A stretch of 64,000 nucleotides of DNA from Macrostomum hystrix (GCA_950097015.1 CATNEN010000030.1:1721001-1785000), one strand, 5' to 3'; shown: positions 44,405-56,243, numbered from the stretch's first letter. Numbers and translations are program-made. The notes: generated by a model not told the origin, from the sequence alone.

Positions 44405-45425
44405 ACCTACAGGTTGCTACTCTACCTACCCTCATCTGTGAGCAGGATGCTACTCTACCTACCCTCACCTGTGAGCAGGATGCTACTCTACCTACCCTCA
44501 CCTGTGAGCAGGATGCTACTCTACCTACCCTCACCTGTGAGCAGGATGCTACTCTACCTACCCTCACCTGTGAGCAGGATGCTACTCTACCTACCCTCAC
44601 CTGTGAGCAGGCTGCTACTCTACCTACCCTACCTGCGAGCAGGTTGCTACTCTACCTACCCTACCTGCGAGCAGGTTGCTACTCTACCTACTCTCACCTG
44701 CGAGCAGGTTGCTACTCTACCTACTCTCACCTGCGAGCAGGTTGCTACTCTACCTACTCTCACCTGTGAGCAGGTTGCTACTCTACCTACCCTCAGCCGT
44801 GAGCAGGTTGCTACTCTACTCTACCTACCTTACCTGTGAGCTGGTTACTACTCTACCTACCCTCACCTGTGAGCAGGTTGCTACTCTACCTACTCTCACC
44901 TGCGAGCAGGTTGCTACTCTACCTACTCTCACCTGCGAGCAGGTTGCTACTCTACCTACTCTCACCTGTGAGCAGGTTGCTACTCTACCTACCCTCAGCC
45001 GTGAGCAGGTTGCTACTCTACTCTACCTACCTTACCTGTGAGCTGGTTACTACTCTACCTACCCTCACCTGTGAGCAGGTTGCTACTCTACCTACTCTCA
45101 CCTGCGAGCAGGTTGCTACTCTACCTACTCTCACCTGCGAGCAGGTTGCTACTCTACCTACTCTCACCTGTGAGCAGGTTGCTACTCTACCTACCCTCAG
45201 CCGTGAGCAGGTTGCTACTCTACTCTACCTACCTTACCTGTGAGCTGGTTACTACTCTACCTACCCTCACCTGTGAGCAGGTTGCTACTCTACCTACCCT
45301 CACCTGTGAGCAGGTTGCTACTCTACCTACCCTCACCTGTGAGCAGGTTGCTACTCTACCTACCCTCACCTGTGAGCAGGTTGCTACTCTACCTACCCTC
45401 ACCTGTTGGCAGGTTGCTACTCTAG
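44405..45425 (-). repeat. 33-bp array, inverted copy of the MAGUK intron 3 repeat
   Basis: About 30 units of CTACCCTCACCTGTGAGCAG with GTTGCTACTCTAC, the reverse complement of the unit at 42268. A block of six units is repeated three times with a 202-bp period (marked by TACCTTACCTGTGAGCTGGT at about 44826, 45028 and 45231), showing higher-order amplification. Confidence 0.93.
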
Positions 45426-45658
45426 CCTGTAATAGCCCTGCTATAACATAAAAAAGGTAAAGTCCATAAAAAGTAATTTCAATTTTGAAAACCTGTTTAA
45501 AAAATGCATGGAGCACTTTACTAAGTGTTTAACAGAGCCATTTGTATTTGTTGAACGTCATTAAAGTTGATAACTGTGTGGACAGAAATGAGCAGTAGAA
45601 AAAACGCGGACATAATTAAAAAGTTGATAACATTTTAAACAGCCTGGCCCGGTAACTG
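45426..45658. other. Short intergenic stretch
   Basis: AT-rich; likely 3' UTR of LSM7 on the minus strand. No clear poly(A) hexamer. Confidence 0.35.
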
Positions 45659-46024
45659 TTAATCATGGGATAGAAACGGATTAGCGATGGGCTCCAGAGT
45701 ATCTGCTGGGCAGATTAGCACAACAGCCGGGCCGCGGCAGAGCGTTAAACCAATCTGGCGAGTCTCGTTAGTCAGCTTGTACGGATCCTCGGGGTCGCGC
45801 AGGTACTCTGTGGTGGAGTCTAGCACCAGGTTGAGCAGCGGATCATAGCCTTTGAGAATGCCTGAGCATTCGCGACCTCCAGCAAACTTGACCCGGATTG
45901 GCTTGTTAATGTACTTGCTAAGGTCAATGATGGTCTCCTTACGCTTCTTGTCTGTCTGGTTGTCACCTTTGCCACCACCCTTGCTGCCACCGCCGCCTCC
46001 AGCACCTGGCCCGTCTCCTGGCAT
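45659..46024 (-). CDS. LSM7: U6 snRNA-associated Sm-like protein LSm7
   Basis: Subunit of the LSm1-7 ring (mRNA decay, cytoplasm) and the LSm2-8 ring (binds the U6 snRNA 3' end, nucleus). 121 residues in one exon, ATG at 46022-46024, TAA at 45659-45661. Sm1 motif IDLSKYINKPIRVKFAGGRE with SGILKGYDPLLNLVLD, Sm2 motif GLTLCRGPAVVLICP, end PIANPFL as in human LSm7. The N-terminus is longer than in vertebrates and Gly/Lys-rich. The frame stays open 19 codons upstream to another ATG (46081); the inner start gives the usual family length plus the Gly tract, so I chose it. Confidence 0.93.
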   Translation of the reverse strand: MPGDGPGAGGGGGSKGGGKGDNQTDKKRKETIIDLSKYINKPIRVKFAGGRECSGILKGYDPLLNLVLDSTTEYLRDPEDPYKLTNETRQIGLTLCRGPAVVLICPADTLEPIANPFLSHD

Positions 46025-49000
46025 AGCTACAATGATTAGCATATTCCTGCTTTTCCAGAATAACAAAATGCTTTGCCACATTTTATAAACAGTTTCCTAA
46101 GTAGAATATTCTACATCTGCATAGCCCAGCAGGTGCACAAGACCAGCTTTCTAAAATGTATCAAGAATTTGTCTAACAATTACAATATATTATATTACAG
46201 GTCATAGCTACCAATAGAACCAATAAACTTATATAGATGACTGCATTTCAATGAAAAAAAATCAATTATCAGGGCATATAGCTATATTTACACAGACAAT
46301 ATAATGAAAATAAAACAATGTGTACTGTGCAATTAAATATATAAGGCCCAACCACTATCTATGTGTAGTTTTTTTTCTAGAGCAGAATTATGGCACTAAA
46401 GGACCACAGCTTAGAATTGCTAATTATCTAGGAAAAGAGAAATAGTTATTATTATTTTTATCATAGTATAAAGATTTGCTTTTACTGCCATCAAACAAGT
46501 GCTTAGTTTGTGTTACAAATGATATAATATTTTTGGGCATGTACAAATTGTCTCCAAATATGTTTTTATTTTAAAGACCAAGTTATTAAAATGACTAACA
46601 AACAAAATTTTGATATTAATATTACACCACACTAATGGGTCATGGCTGCCATGCTCAAAAGCAAAAAAATTATAGACATGGCTGCATTGTCCCTAATATT
46701 GATTCACAGCTTGCTTATGGATACTGCTGCTATGTTTATAATCCAGAACTTTGGGGCATGGCACCCATGACCTATATTAGGGACACAGCAGCTGTCTGTG
46801 ATAGTGAGTTGTGGTAATTATTGCTTAGGGATCTTGAGGGTTAGAAGTTTTACTATTAAAATAACTTTTGTGTCAAATATGACAATACTTCATAATCTGC
46901 TTGTACAAATACATAGCTCAAGTACTGACAAAACAAGTTCATCAAAGAGTGAGGAACAAACAAAGGACAGCAATCACATGAACTGAGATAAGACTAGGTG
47001 TGTACTACCTCTCTCTTTTGGATACTGATTTCCTTGGTGACAGGTTGCAGTGTTTGCTCAGCCTTATCCCACCTTTCTGCCAACAATTTTGTGATATGCT
47101 ACTAGTGATGATTCAAAATTATATTCTTTTTTTTTAACAAGGTTTTCTTTTAAAATAAAAAAAATGAATTCAAAATATAAATATGAACTTCCGATGGCAC
47201 CAAAAGAACAAAAAAATTAACTAATTGTGACCTCAAAATTGGCTATCTAAATTGGTTTTACTTTTATTTACAAGCTCATAGCACATACATGCGCAACCTC
47301 CCAAATCTTAGCCGGCCGTGCGACTTAGTTTTTGCTCTATTTATGACTTAGTTTGCTCTCATTTGCAACTTAGTTCATTTCAATGCTCTAATTACAACTT
47401 AGTTTGCTCTCATTTGCTCTCTTTTTCTCTCCCCTTTTTCCTTTTCTTCACGCCTTCCTTTTTGTCCCTTGGCCCCCCATTTGATTTTTTGCGCTTGGTT
47501 GATTGGTTTTTGCGACTTACCTTGCTTGGCCCTCATTTCACCCGGCCGGTTTGGCCGGGTGTTGCACATGTATGTCATAGCATACAAGTACACTTTAGTG
47601 AGTGATTGCCCTCCCACATGCAGTCACTCACCAAGCTCCTCAAGAGTTGTTTGGATCAGGCACACCTCTTTTTCCTGGCTGAGAACATAGTCTCAGCTAA
47701 TCTTTTTTTCTGTTGAGCTGAATCATCCTCTGTTGTGACTCCTTATGCAGCTTGTCATGGTGGTTACAGAGGTGCAGCAACATCCAACTGTTGGGTGGCT
47801 TCTTAGGATGTTTGACTCTTAGGATCTTAGGATCTGCACTCTTTACAAGTGACTGACAGACTGTTTAAAGTCTGCTAGCCATATTTCCCATGGATTTCAT
47901 TATCACATGCAATAATGATTAAGGAACAAAGAATTAGCATGTTGTAGGGTCCTACTGACCCACAACTACCAGTGATTCCTACCTATGCTCAAAGTCTGGT
48001 CCACTTAGGTATTAGCAAATATGCTTGATTTGTGCAAGATATGCAATTGCAGAGTCCCTACAAGATATGCAGTCCCACCTAGCATGAAGTCCTGCTTGAA
48101 TTCTAGGCAATGAAATGCAACCCAAATTGCCACTTCCATGTGGCACAGTAGAACTGTGAGGCACTATAGCCTTTGTCTTTTCACACCTTGATTTTTTGAA
48201 AAACTTTAGTTTGGAAAAAAATGGATTAAATAATTTATTGTTAAATCAAAATCAAAATTTTTAGAGCTCAGTTTAGACTTGTTAATGCAGAAATTTAAAA
48301 TTGAATTGAATTTCCATTCATCACAATATACTGCATAATCAAGACTATAGAACACAATCTAGACTATGCTTAAGCTGTACCCTTAAGTACTCCCTTAATA
48401 TAAAGTTAACTTTAAGTATATAAAGTTAAAAGGCAACTTTTTGTATAGGTCTGGGCTAGGTCTAAAAAAACTGAGGAACTATCCAAATATGTGTTGGGCC
48501 TTTACTTTGGTTTCTGGCTTTTTGGTCTACTGCCATCCGTTCTGCAATTAACTTTTCTTTAAGAAAATCTTCATACAAACTTGTTTGCTATATAAACAAT
48601 TGAAACAAAGTCATCTGCTAGTGCTACAGCTTTAAATAATTGTCTCAAAATAAAAGATCATTGATATAATACATATGCAATGCACAAGTTCATATTGATC
48701 TGGTGCTTTTATGTATACAGTTACATTAAAACAATATTTGAATCATTTTAAAGGCTTATTCTCAGGGCCATCAAAACAAATGCTCAGTTGCATAGTGAGG
48801 GGGGTATCGGTATATTGGCCAATACCCCCAAAATTTTATGTCTCAAAATTTTTTCGCATTCAGTTTCTTTAAAAGAAATGAATTAATTTTTTTTATTCTG
48901 GATACGCTGTATAGAACCAAAACCGATATCCCCAAAAAATCCTGGCTGCGCCCCTGCAAATGCTATATGCAAATTATTCATCTGCTTATGAATTTCATTT

Positions 49001-49956
49001 GCCTATAAAAAATCATCTTGTCTGTTGGCAAAGAGAAGAAGATAAAGAGACTGGAACCCCTTTACTTTGATGTTTTCAGTAAGTGCAAGTGGTCTTGGCA
49101 TAGCCTAGGCCCTAAATTTTTAGTTAGGGCCTATTAAAATGTAAGCCAAAAATCTACTTGGCTCCAAAAAATGTACATATTTATTAGGCATGGCAAATAA
49201 ATTGCTAAAATTTTATTATTAAAATGGCAATCACTTAAAAGCAATTAATAATATATATATATATAACTATATTTGATAGTCCTAGCAAATGCTAACTATA
49301 TAATTACAGAGTCCCATACAAAACAAAACTAGGCATATAGCTAAGTATACATAAGCCTCATGCACTGTCCTGTGTAGGAATGGATGAAAAGCAGTTTTTT
49401 ACTTTAATAGATCTAAAAACAAAGAAAGTTAGCATTGCCTAGAGCTTTAGCTAAATGTTGATGTATTTATTAAGGCCAGGTTGCCTAACTATCACGGTTA
49501 TCAATATTGTTTATTTTTTTGCCACTTTTCTACGAAAGTTTCATATTTTGAGTATCTTTTTATAAACAAAAAATGGATTAATACAAGACACAGATAAATA
49601 AAAATAGTTGCAATAAAACTTATTTGTGCTATTTCATTATTCATTTGAAATATTGAAATGATATTTGAATAAATAAAGACAGACTTATTGGATTATTCGA
49701 GGCCTTGAAACCAAGTTCATTTTTAATCTAAACTTGACATTTTCACTACATATCGTTGAAGAGATTATGATATGACTTGTCCTAAGTAATGTGCAATTTG
49801 TTGTAAATAAGTTCTCGACAGAGTCACAGAGACGGAAAGAATCAGCCGAAAATTTAAGTCCCGAGGCTATTTTCATTCTTTGCATAACTAAAACATTTGT
49901 AAGTCCTACAGCAGTTTCCGTTTACGTTTTTTCTATTGCGTTCAAAAAGTTATGGG
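46025..49956. other. AT-rich intergenic region, no gene recognised
   Basis: About 3.9 kb. Seen: a 9-bp-stem hairpin at 47539-47561 (CACCCGGCC, 5-base loop, GGCCGGGTG); short irregular repeats of ACTTAGTTTGCTCTCATTTG at 47330-47420; a possible decayed element at about 48795-48955 with inverted GGGGTATCGGT and ACCGATATCCCC. No exon with a recognisable product. Confidence 0.45.
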
Positions 49957-50028
49957 TGGAGGAGCCGGGGTTCGAACCCGGGACTTTTCACATGCAAAGC
50001 GAACGCTCTACCTCTGAGCTACACCCCC
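49957..50028 (-). tRNA. tRNA-Ala (TGC)
   Basis: Starts GGGGGTGTAGCTCAGAGGTA, anticodon loop TTTGCAT region with anticodon TGC, T-arm CCGGGTTCGAACCCCGG, ends CTCCTCCA. One mismatch (T-T) in the acceptor stem; otherwise a standard cloverleaf, and both internal promoter boxes are intact. It lies 137 bases from the LTR retrotransposon at 50165. Confidence 0.92.
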
Positions 50029-50164
50029 TTGAAAGTTAGAGTCACATTTTGTCTATTTGAAGCTGATTTGATCGTATTGCCGCACATCCTATTGGTAAAA
50101 CCCTGATAATCGAGCTAAGTACATGACGGAAAAAATGTTTTGCTTGGTCCTCTTTTTACTGTCC

Positions 50165-50387
50165 TGTAGAGGATCAGAACTCTAGCATATATTTGTGGGT
50201 AGCTCTCTAGCTTGCGAGCAGAAAGTTAAACAACAAAACTCGCGCGACAAGTGCCTTCATCTAAGTCGCAACTGTGCGTCAGACTAAGGACCATAGACGA
50301 TAACTAAGCCAACAAGGGTTTGGGGAAACGATGGTCAAGTGGCCTGGCAAAGTACTGGCCGAAATCTTCGCTTTTAGGTCCGTTACA
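50165..50387 (-). repeat. 3' LTR
   Basis: 223 bases, 3' copy with respect to the minus-strand element. Begins (plus strand) TGTAGAGGATCAGAACTCTA and ends GGTCCGTTACA. Confidence 0.93.
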
Positions 50388-50408
50388 TCACCCTCCCCCA
50401 GCACGGCG

Positions 50409-52802
50409 CTACGATGAGAAGTGCGTCGGGCGACAACGACGGGGCGGCAGGAAACGGCGGTCCGCCGGTTCGCCTGTCGCCAGGTGGGTCCTTGGCGGTC
50501 TGGCAAACGGGTGGTGCTCCGTAGTGGTCTCCGTCCCCGGGTCAGGTAGAGGGTGCGTTGACGGAACGGACGAGCGGGTGGGTCGACCTCTGCGCCGGAT
50601 GTCCGGCGGTGGGACGGGATCGGACGGGTCTAGGACCGCTGGCTTTAGCCGGTCCACGGAAACATGGTCCTGACGCGTGCCGAGATCGAGAAGGAAAGTC
50701 TTGGTGTAGCGCTGAAGGACTCGGAAAGGTCCGGTGTATGGTTTCTGGAACGGCGCGCGGTAGCCATCCCGGCGGATGAACACAAAGGGGCATGTAGCCA
50801 GGGCGCCCAACTCCGATGTCTGTCGGTTGCCATGTGGGACGGTCGGCTGAGGACGGAAAGCTTGAATGGCGGCGCGCAGGTTGGTGAGGAACGTGCTGTG
50901 CAGTGCTGTAGGTGGGCCAACCTGTATGCACTCGCCAGGCAAAAGCAACGGGGCGCCATACACCAACTCGTCCGTCCAGTTCGGACTGGAAAGGCGTGCC
51001 ATGAGTGACACTTTGAGCTGGCGATGGAAACGCTCGACTAAACCGTTGGACTGCGGGTGAAACGCTGTGGTGTGATGCACGTGCATGCCGAGCAGTTTGG
51101 AAACGGCGGTCCACAGTTCGGAGGTAAAATTCGGGCCCCTGTCGGTGGTGATGTCACTGGGGACTCCGAATCGAGCGATCCAGGTAGAAATGAAAACGGA
51201 TGCACAGGCGCTGGCGGACGTGTCAGTGATGGGTATCGCCTCAGGCCAGCGCGTAAAACGGTCGACCATCGTCAGCAGGTGCGCGAACCCGTGGGACTGC
51301 GGCAGGGGACCAACAAGGTCGATGTGGACGTGGGCGAAACGGCTGGTCGGTACCGGGATGATGTCCGGCGTTGTCGTGTTATGCCGATGGACCTTGGCTT
51401 GTTGGCACGGAAGGCAACAGCGAGCCCACTGGCTCACGTCTCGGTTGAGACCGGGCCAGACTAATTTAGCTGCGATGAGGCGACGAGTGCTGCGGATGGA
51501 GGGATGGGCTAATCCGTGGACCGCATCGAAAACGGCACGACGGAAACTCACTGGCACCAACGGGCGCTTGCGCCCGGTCGACATGTCACAAAGCAATTCC
51601 AAATCAGGATACATGGTGACGAGCTCGAGCTTGAGACTGGGAGTCGCCGTCGGCATTACCAGCTGGTGCTGCTCTTTCGCCAATGCCGCATAGTCCACTC
51701 CTGGCAACAATGTGTGCACACTTGCTACTGTGCAACGGGATAGAGCGTCTGCAACTGAGTTGTCCTTACCGGCGACGTGTCGAATGTCCGTGCTGAACTC
51801 CGACACTGACGCTAGATGCCGCTGTTGTCGTGCGGACCAAGGATCCGATAACTTGGACATCGCGGATGTCAGCGGCTTGTGATCCGTGTAGATTGTGAAA
51901 ACGCGTCCTTCGAGGAAATAACGGAAGTGCCGTGTGGCCAAATATAGCGCCAGTAACTCCCGGTCGAACGCGCTGTATTTCTGTTCCGCGGGACGCAATT
52001 GTCGGCTGAAAAAGGCGAGTGGTTGCCACCCGCCAGCAATTCGCTGTTCCAAGACCGCGCCAACGGCCGTGTCCGAGGCGTCGACGTTCAGGGCCGTCTG
52101 CGCAGTGGGCCTAAGGTGTGCCAGTAAAGTGGACTGAGCTAGGGCCTGTTTGGTTGCGGTGAAAGCATCGAGTAGACTGGGCGTCCACTGCACAAGTCGG
52201 CTCTTACTGGCAATGGCGGCGTAAATGGGGCGTAGCAACTGGGCGGCATGTGGAACAAATCGGTGGTAGAAGTTCACCATACCGGCGAATTCTTGCAAGC
52301 CTTTGATTGTGGTCGGAGGTGTAAACTTGACGACCGCATCGACCTTGTCTGGCAGAGGCCAGGCGCCGCTTTGATTGATTCTGTGGCCCAAGAAATCGAT
52401 CTCGGTACGTCCGAACTGGCATTTGGCCGGATTCAACAGCAGACCGTTGTCCACTAGGCGGCGGAACAAGGTGCGCAGGTGCTCAACGTGCTGCGTTTGG
52501 TCGCTGCTGGCCACAAGGAAATCGTCCAAGTAGGCGAAAACGAAAGGCAAATCCTGGCTGATAGAGTCCACGAGTCGCTGGAATGTCTGTGCAGCGTTCT
52601 TGAGTCCGAAGGGCATGCGGAGGAACTCAAAGAGTCCAAACGGTGTGATGATGGCCGTTTTAGGGATGTCAATTTCCGCCACTGGTATCTGGTGGTAGAC
52701 TCGGACCAGGTCAATCTTTGAGAAAATGGTACTGCCGGCCAGGTGTGCGGAAAAATTCCTGAATGTTCGGTACCGGGTAACGATCGGGTACAGTGGCGCC
52801 AT
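50409..52802 (-). pseudogene. pol: pol, 3' part: reverse transcriptase, RNase H, integrase
   Basis: 797-codon frame. RT palm YLDD at residues 91-94 within a typical Gypsy setting, RNase H with [14 protein letters not shown] and YTDHKPL, integrase zinc finger (HGLAH, then CCLPC) and catalytic DDE region ([26 protein letters not shown]), then a Pro-rich end. The true pol start lies in the other frame upstream. The break falls in a run of five A (plus strand) at 52751-52755, which separates this frame from the one before it inside the RT domain. Confidence 0.88.
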
Positions 52803-53586
52803 TGAGCCGTCGGAAATCGCCGCAGGGACGCCAGCCTCCAGACGACTTCGGCACCATGTGGAGCGGTGATGACCAGGGGCTGTCGGACCGAAGAATGATG
52901 CCGAGCTGTTCCAGGGTACGGAATTCCGCTTTAGCTATGGCCAACTTGTCGGGTGCTAGGCGGCGTGCGCGGGCATGGGTTTGGGGGCCTTGCGTCTGAA
53001 TGAAATGTTCGACGCCGTGGCGTGGTTGTGCCCGTTGAAAACTCGGCTCCGTGGGCGACGGAAATTCCGCCAGCAACGTACTGTACGGGTCGCGCGCGAC
53101 GGCGGCCGCCAGCCGAGGTGCTGTGCCGCAACTGAGGAGCAGATGTGTGCTGGCCAGTGAGTGGGAGTCCAGCAGGCGGCGGTTAGGTAAGTCGACCAAC
53201 AGACCGTGGTGTAACAGGAAATCGGCGCCGATGAGGGGGCGCGACACTTCGGCAAGAATGAAAGGCCAGGTGCAGGTTCGAGCGCCAAGGTCGAGAGTGA
53301 TGGTGCGACTGCCAAATGTACGGATCGGGCTGCCGTTGGCGGCGAGGAGCGGTGGCCCAGGGGTGATTGTACGCGCATCGACCCCGGATGCAGGAAAAAG
53401 ACTCACTTCTGCACCGGTATCCACTAGAAAACGCCGACCTGTGTGTATGTCCGGGATAAGCAAAAGATTGTTGTTCTCGCCGGTCGTCGAGGTGTTTATT
53501 GACGACCGGCCTGGCCGTTTCCCTGGAACTTGCAGGGTGGCTCGCAACGGCGGGCCTTGGCACCGAACTTGCGATGGAAGAAACAC
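52711..53586 (-). pseudogene. pol: pol, 5' part: protease and start of reverse transcriptase
   Basis: Retropepsin-type aspartic protease with [13 protein letters not shown] and the later [11 protein letters not shown], then the RT entry block ([26 protein letters not shown]). The frame ends shortly after VPNIQEF because of the one-base length change noted for the 3' part. It overlaps the end of the gag frame, as expected for a gag-pol frameshift in this class. Confidence 0.85.
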
Positions 53587-54131
53587 AAGTCGTGTTGCTC
53601 GTCAGAGGGTGGATGTCGGATGGGTCGACGTCTGTCGTCGCGGCGGTGTTGCGCGGCAGCGACTAAGGGCAGTTGTTCAGCCAGCTGGGCGGTGGCGATC
53701 ACCGGCTGGGGGCGGCAGGCCCACAGCTCGTCGGCACGTTGTGCGACCGCCCTTGGATCGGCGAAATCGGCGGACACCAGCGCCAAGCGGATGTCGCTTG
53801 GAAGCTGTTGGCGGAACAACTCCTCAAACAGCAAGCAGGGCCGGTGGTCGCCGAGCAAAGCGAGCATTTCGTCCATGAGCAGGGACGGTTTCCTGTCGCC
53901 CAACCCCGACATGCTCAATAACTGGCTGGCACGCTGCTGTCGTGAAAGGCTGTAGGTGTTGAGAAGGCGGGCCTTTAGCTTTTCGTATTTCTGGGCATCG
54001 GGGCGTTCTCGAGCACATCTAGGAGACGCTCTGCTGTCTGCTGGTCCAATGCCGCCACTAGATGGCAGTACTAAGTCGTATCTAACTGCGCCTCGGCTTG
54101 GATGAACCAGGCGCGTGGTTGTGAAGTCCAA
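53496..54131 (-). pseudogene. gag: gag-like frame, interrupted
   Basis: The part from about 54000 down to 53496 is a Gypsy-type gag (LLNTYSLSRQQRASQLLSM; LFRQQLPSDIRLALVS; a Cys/His end [14 protein letters not shown]). The upstream part (WFIQAEAQLD and LVAALDQQTAERLLDVLEN) lies in another frame and contains an in-frame TAG at 54071-54073. A frameshift lies near 53995-54005. The ATG at 54131 is not the natural start. Confidence 0.8.
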
Positions 54132-54205
54132 AACGCTGGAAGCTTCACGGTGACAGCAGATTCGGTCATCCTCAAGCAGTCGGTTGAGGACGTCGGGCTC
54201 ACCAA

Positions 54206-54428
54206 TGTAGAGGATCAGAACTCTAGCATATATTTGTGGGTAGCTCTATAGCTTGCGAGCAGAAAGTTAAACAACAAAACATGCGCGACAAGTGCCTTCA
54301 TCTAAGTCGCAACTGTGCGTCAGACTAAGGACCATAGACGATAACTAAGCCAACAAGGGTTTGGGGAAACGATGGTCAAGTGGCCTGGCAAAGTACTGGC
54401 CGAAATCTTCGCTTTTAGGTCCGCTACA
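54206..54428 (-). repeat. 5' LTR
   Basis: 223 bases, same length as the other LTR. Differences seen: TCTCTAGC/TCTATAGC, ACTCGCG/ACATGCG and CCGTTACA/CCGCTACA. Confidence 0.93.
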
Positions 54429-54589
54429 GTCCTATTAGCTCTCTTCCGAGTAGGCTTCGCTTTGAAGGCGAAGTACAGGGCACTTTAAATAGGACTTTTA
54501 AAAGCTCCATACAATAATGCAATGTAAGCCTTATTAAATAAGGCACTGATTACTCATTTTTCATTGAGACGCAAAACTGCCACTGTAGA

Positions 54590-54845
54590 GTCGGCCATGC
54601 TCCAGTCATCAGGTTAGAGTGTACATCTTGCCATGACTTTTATCATCCTTAGGCAGTGTACACTCTCACTGCCTTAGAGGTTTGCCCTCAAGGGCGTAAA
54701 TTGCAAGACAAGCCCCTTGCCCTCTCGTGGCTGCGCCCCAAATGAATGTAGCAATGTAGAATGTAGAATGTAGCCGCGGAATCGAGCTCAGGCACCTTGG
54801 TGCGAGAGGCAAAGACGTTAGACCACTCTGCCACTCACCCCTGCC
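54590..54845 (-). mobile_element. SINE family A copy
   Basis: On the minus strand GGGGTGAGTGGCAGAGTGGT at the head, GAGCTCGATTCC, TTTACGCCCTTGAGGGC and GAGTGTACACTGCC as in the copies at 19323 and 26640. It contains a small local duplication (GTAGAATGTAGAATGTAG). The flanking stretches 54432-54590 and 54845-55204 hold nothing else I recognise. Confidence 0.75.
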
Positions 54846-55204
54846 CACGTACTCACCTGCTTAAACCCGAACCCGCACGTGGACTGATCCTGTGTGTTAC
54901 AGTGTCCTTCCTTGTAAAATATCCACCGACATTTCTAGCTAGTAAGGAAGATGTGCGAAACATCATGCAAGGAGCAATCTACTACGGAACTTACTTCACC
55001 CGACCTTAATTAGACAGTACTTTCTACCTGGCATTCTTTACAAACGAATTGCATAGCAAGGTGTGCAAGTGTTACGATATGCTGACACAATTATGAATGA
55101 TATGACATAACGCGAATTAAAGTTTATGTCAAGAAATAAGAGCAAAGACTCGAGCATAAATCATTTTGGTGCGGTGATGATTAAATTGTGAATCTCCTTA
55201 TGAT

Positions 55205-56243
55205 ACGATATCTAAACAGACCATCTCGAATGATTCTGAATGAGAACCGATGGGTATCATTGATGATTCTGATTGAGAACCGATGGGTATCATTGATGAT
55301 TCTGATTGTGAACCGGTGGGTATCATTGATGATTCTGATTGAGAACAGATGGGTATCATTGATGATTCTGATTGAGAACAGATGGGTATCATTGATGATT
55401 CTGATTGTGAACCGGTGGGTATCATTGATGATTCTGATTGAGAACAGATGGGTATCATTGATGATTCTGATTGTGAACCGGTGGGTATCATTGATGATTC
55501 TGATTGTGAACCGGTGGGTATCATTGATGATTCTGATTGTGAACCGGTGGGTATCATTGATGATTCTGATTGAGAACAGATGGGTATCATTGATGATTCT
55601 GATTGAGAACAGATGGGTATCATTGATTATTCTGATTGTGAACCGGTGGGTATCATTGATGATTCTGATTGTGAACCGGTGGGTATCATTGATGATTCTG
55701 ATTGTGAACCGGTGGGTATCATTGATGATTCTGATTGAGAACAGATGGGTATCATTGATGATTCTGATTGAGAACAGATGGGTATCATTGATTATTCTGA
55801 TTGTGAACCGGTGGGTATCATTGATGATTCTGATTGTGAACCGGTGGGTATCATTGATGATTCTGATTGAGAACAGATGGGTATCATTGATTATTCTGAT
55901 TGTGAACCGGTGGGTATCATTGATGATTCTGATTGAGAACAGATGGGTATCATTGATGATTCTGAATGTGAACTGGTGGGTATCATTGATGATTCTGATT
56001 GAGAACAGATGGGTATCATTGATGATTCTGATTGTGAACCGGTGGGTATCATTGATGATTCTGATTGAGAACAGATGGGTATCATTGATTATTCTGATTG
56101 TGAACCGGTGGGTATCATTGATGATTCTGATTGAGAACAGATGGGTATCATTGATGATTCTGATTGTGAACCGGTGGGTATCATTGATGATTCTGATTGT
56201 GAACCGGTGGGTATCATTGATGATTCTGATTGAGAACAGATGA
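55205..56243 (+). repeat. 33-bp satellite, about 31 units
   Basis: Unit GATTCTGATTGAGAACAGAT plus GGGTATCATTGAT, with two alternating types (GAGAACAGAT and GTGAACCGGT) and occasional GATTATT. Long frames of over 350 codons exist on both strands only because the unit is 33 bp. No splice or start logic supports a protein. Confidence 0.95.

Larger units (their letters stand above)
50165..54428 (-). mobile_element. Ty3/Gypsy LTR retrotransposon, complete but broken
   Basis: 4,264 bases with two 223-base LTRs, ends TG...CA, and a 4-base target duplication GTCC on both flanks (50161-50164 and 54429-54432). Order on the minus strand: gag, protease, reverse transcriptase, RNase H, integrase, which is the Ty3/Gypsy order. 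A purine tract (GGGGGAGGGTGA, 50388-50399) precedes the 3' LTR. The sequence after the 5' LTR (TTGGTGAGCCCGACG) is the presumed primer-binding region; no tRNA match was fixed. The LTRs differ at about four positions, so the insertion is young. gag and pol each carry disabling changes. Confidence 0.93.

Noticed and set aside
46635-46790. Inverted-repeat element near 46.7 kb
   Set aside because: Two short imperfect inverted matches (GGGTCATGGCTGCCATGC and TTGTCCCTAATAT) are not nested as a single palindrome and give no clear element ends.
47318-47690. Small gene around the GC hairpin at 47539
   Set aside because: Short frames on both strands with no domain, start context or exon borders.
50542-54131. 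Plus-strand frames across the retrotransposon
   Set aside because: Shadows of the minus-strand pol and gag frames, which carry the real motifs.
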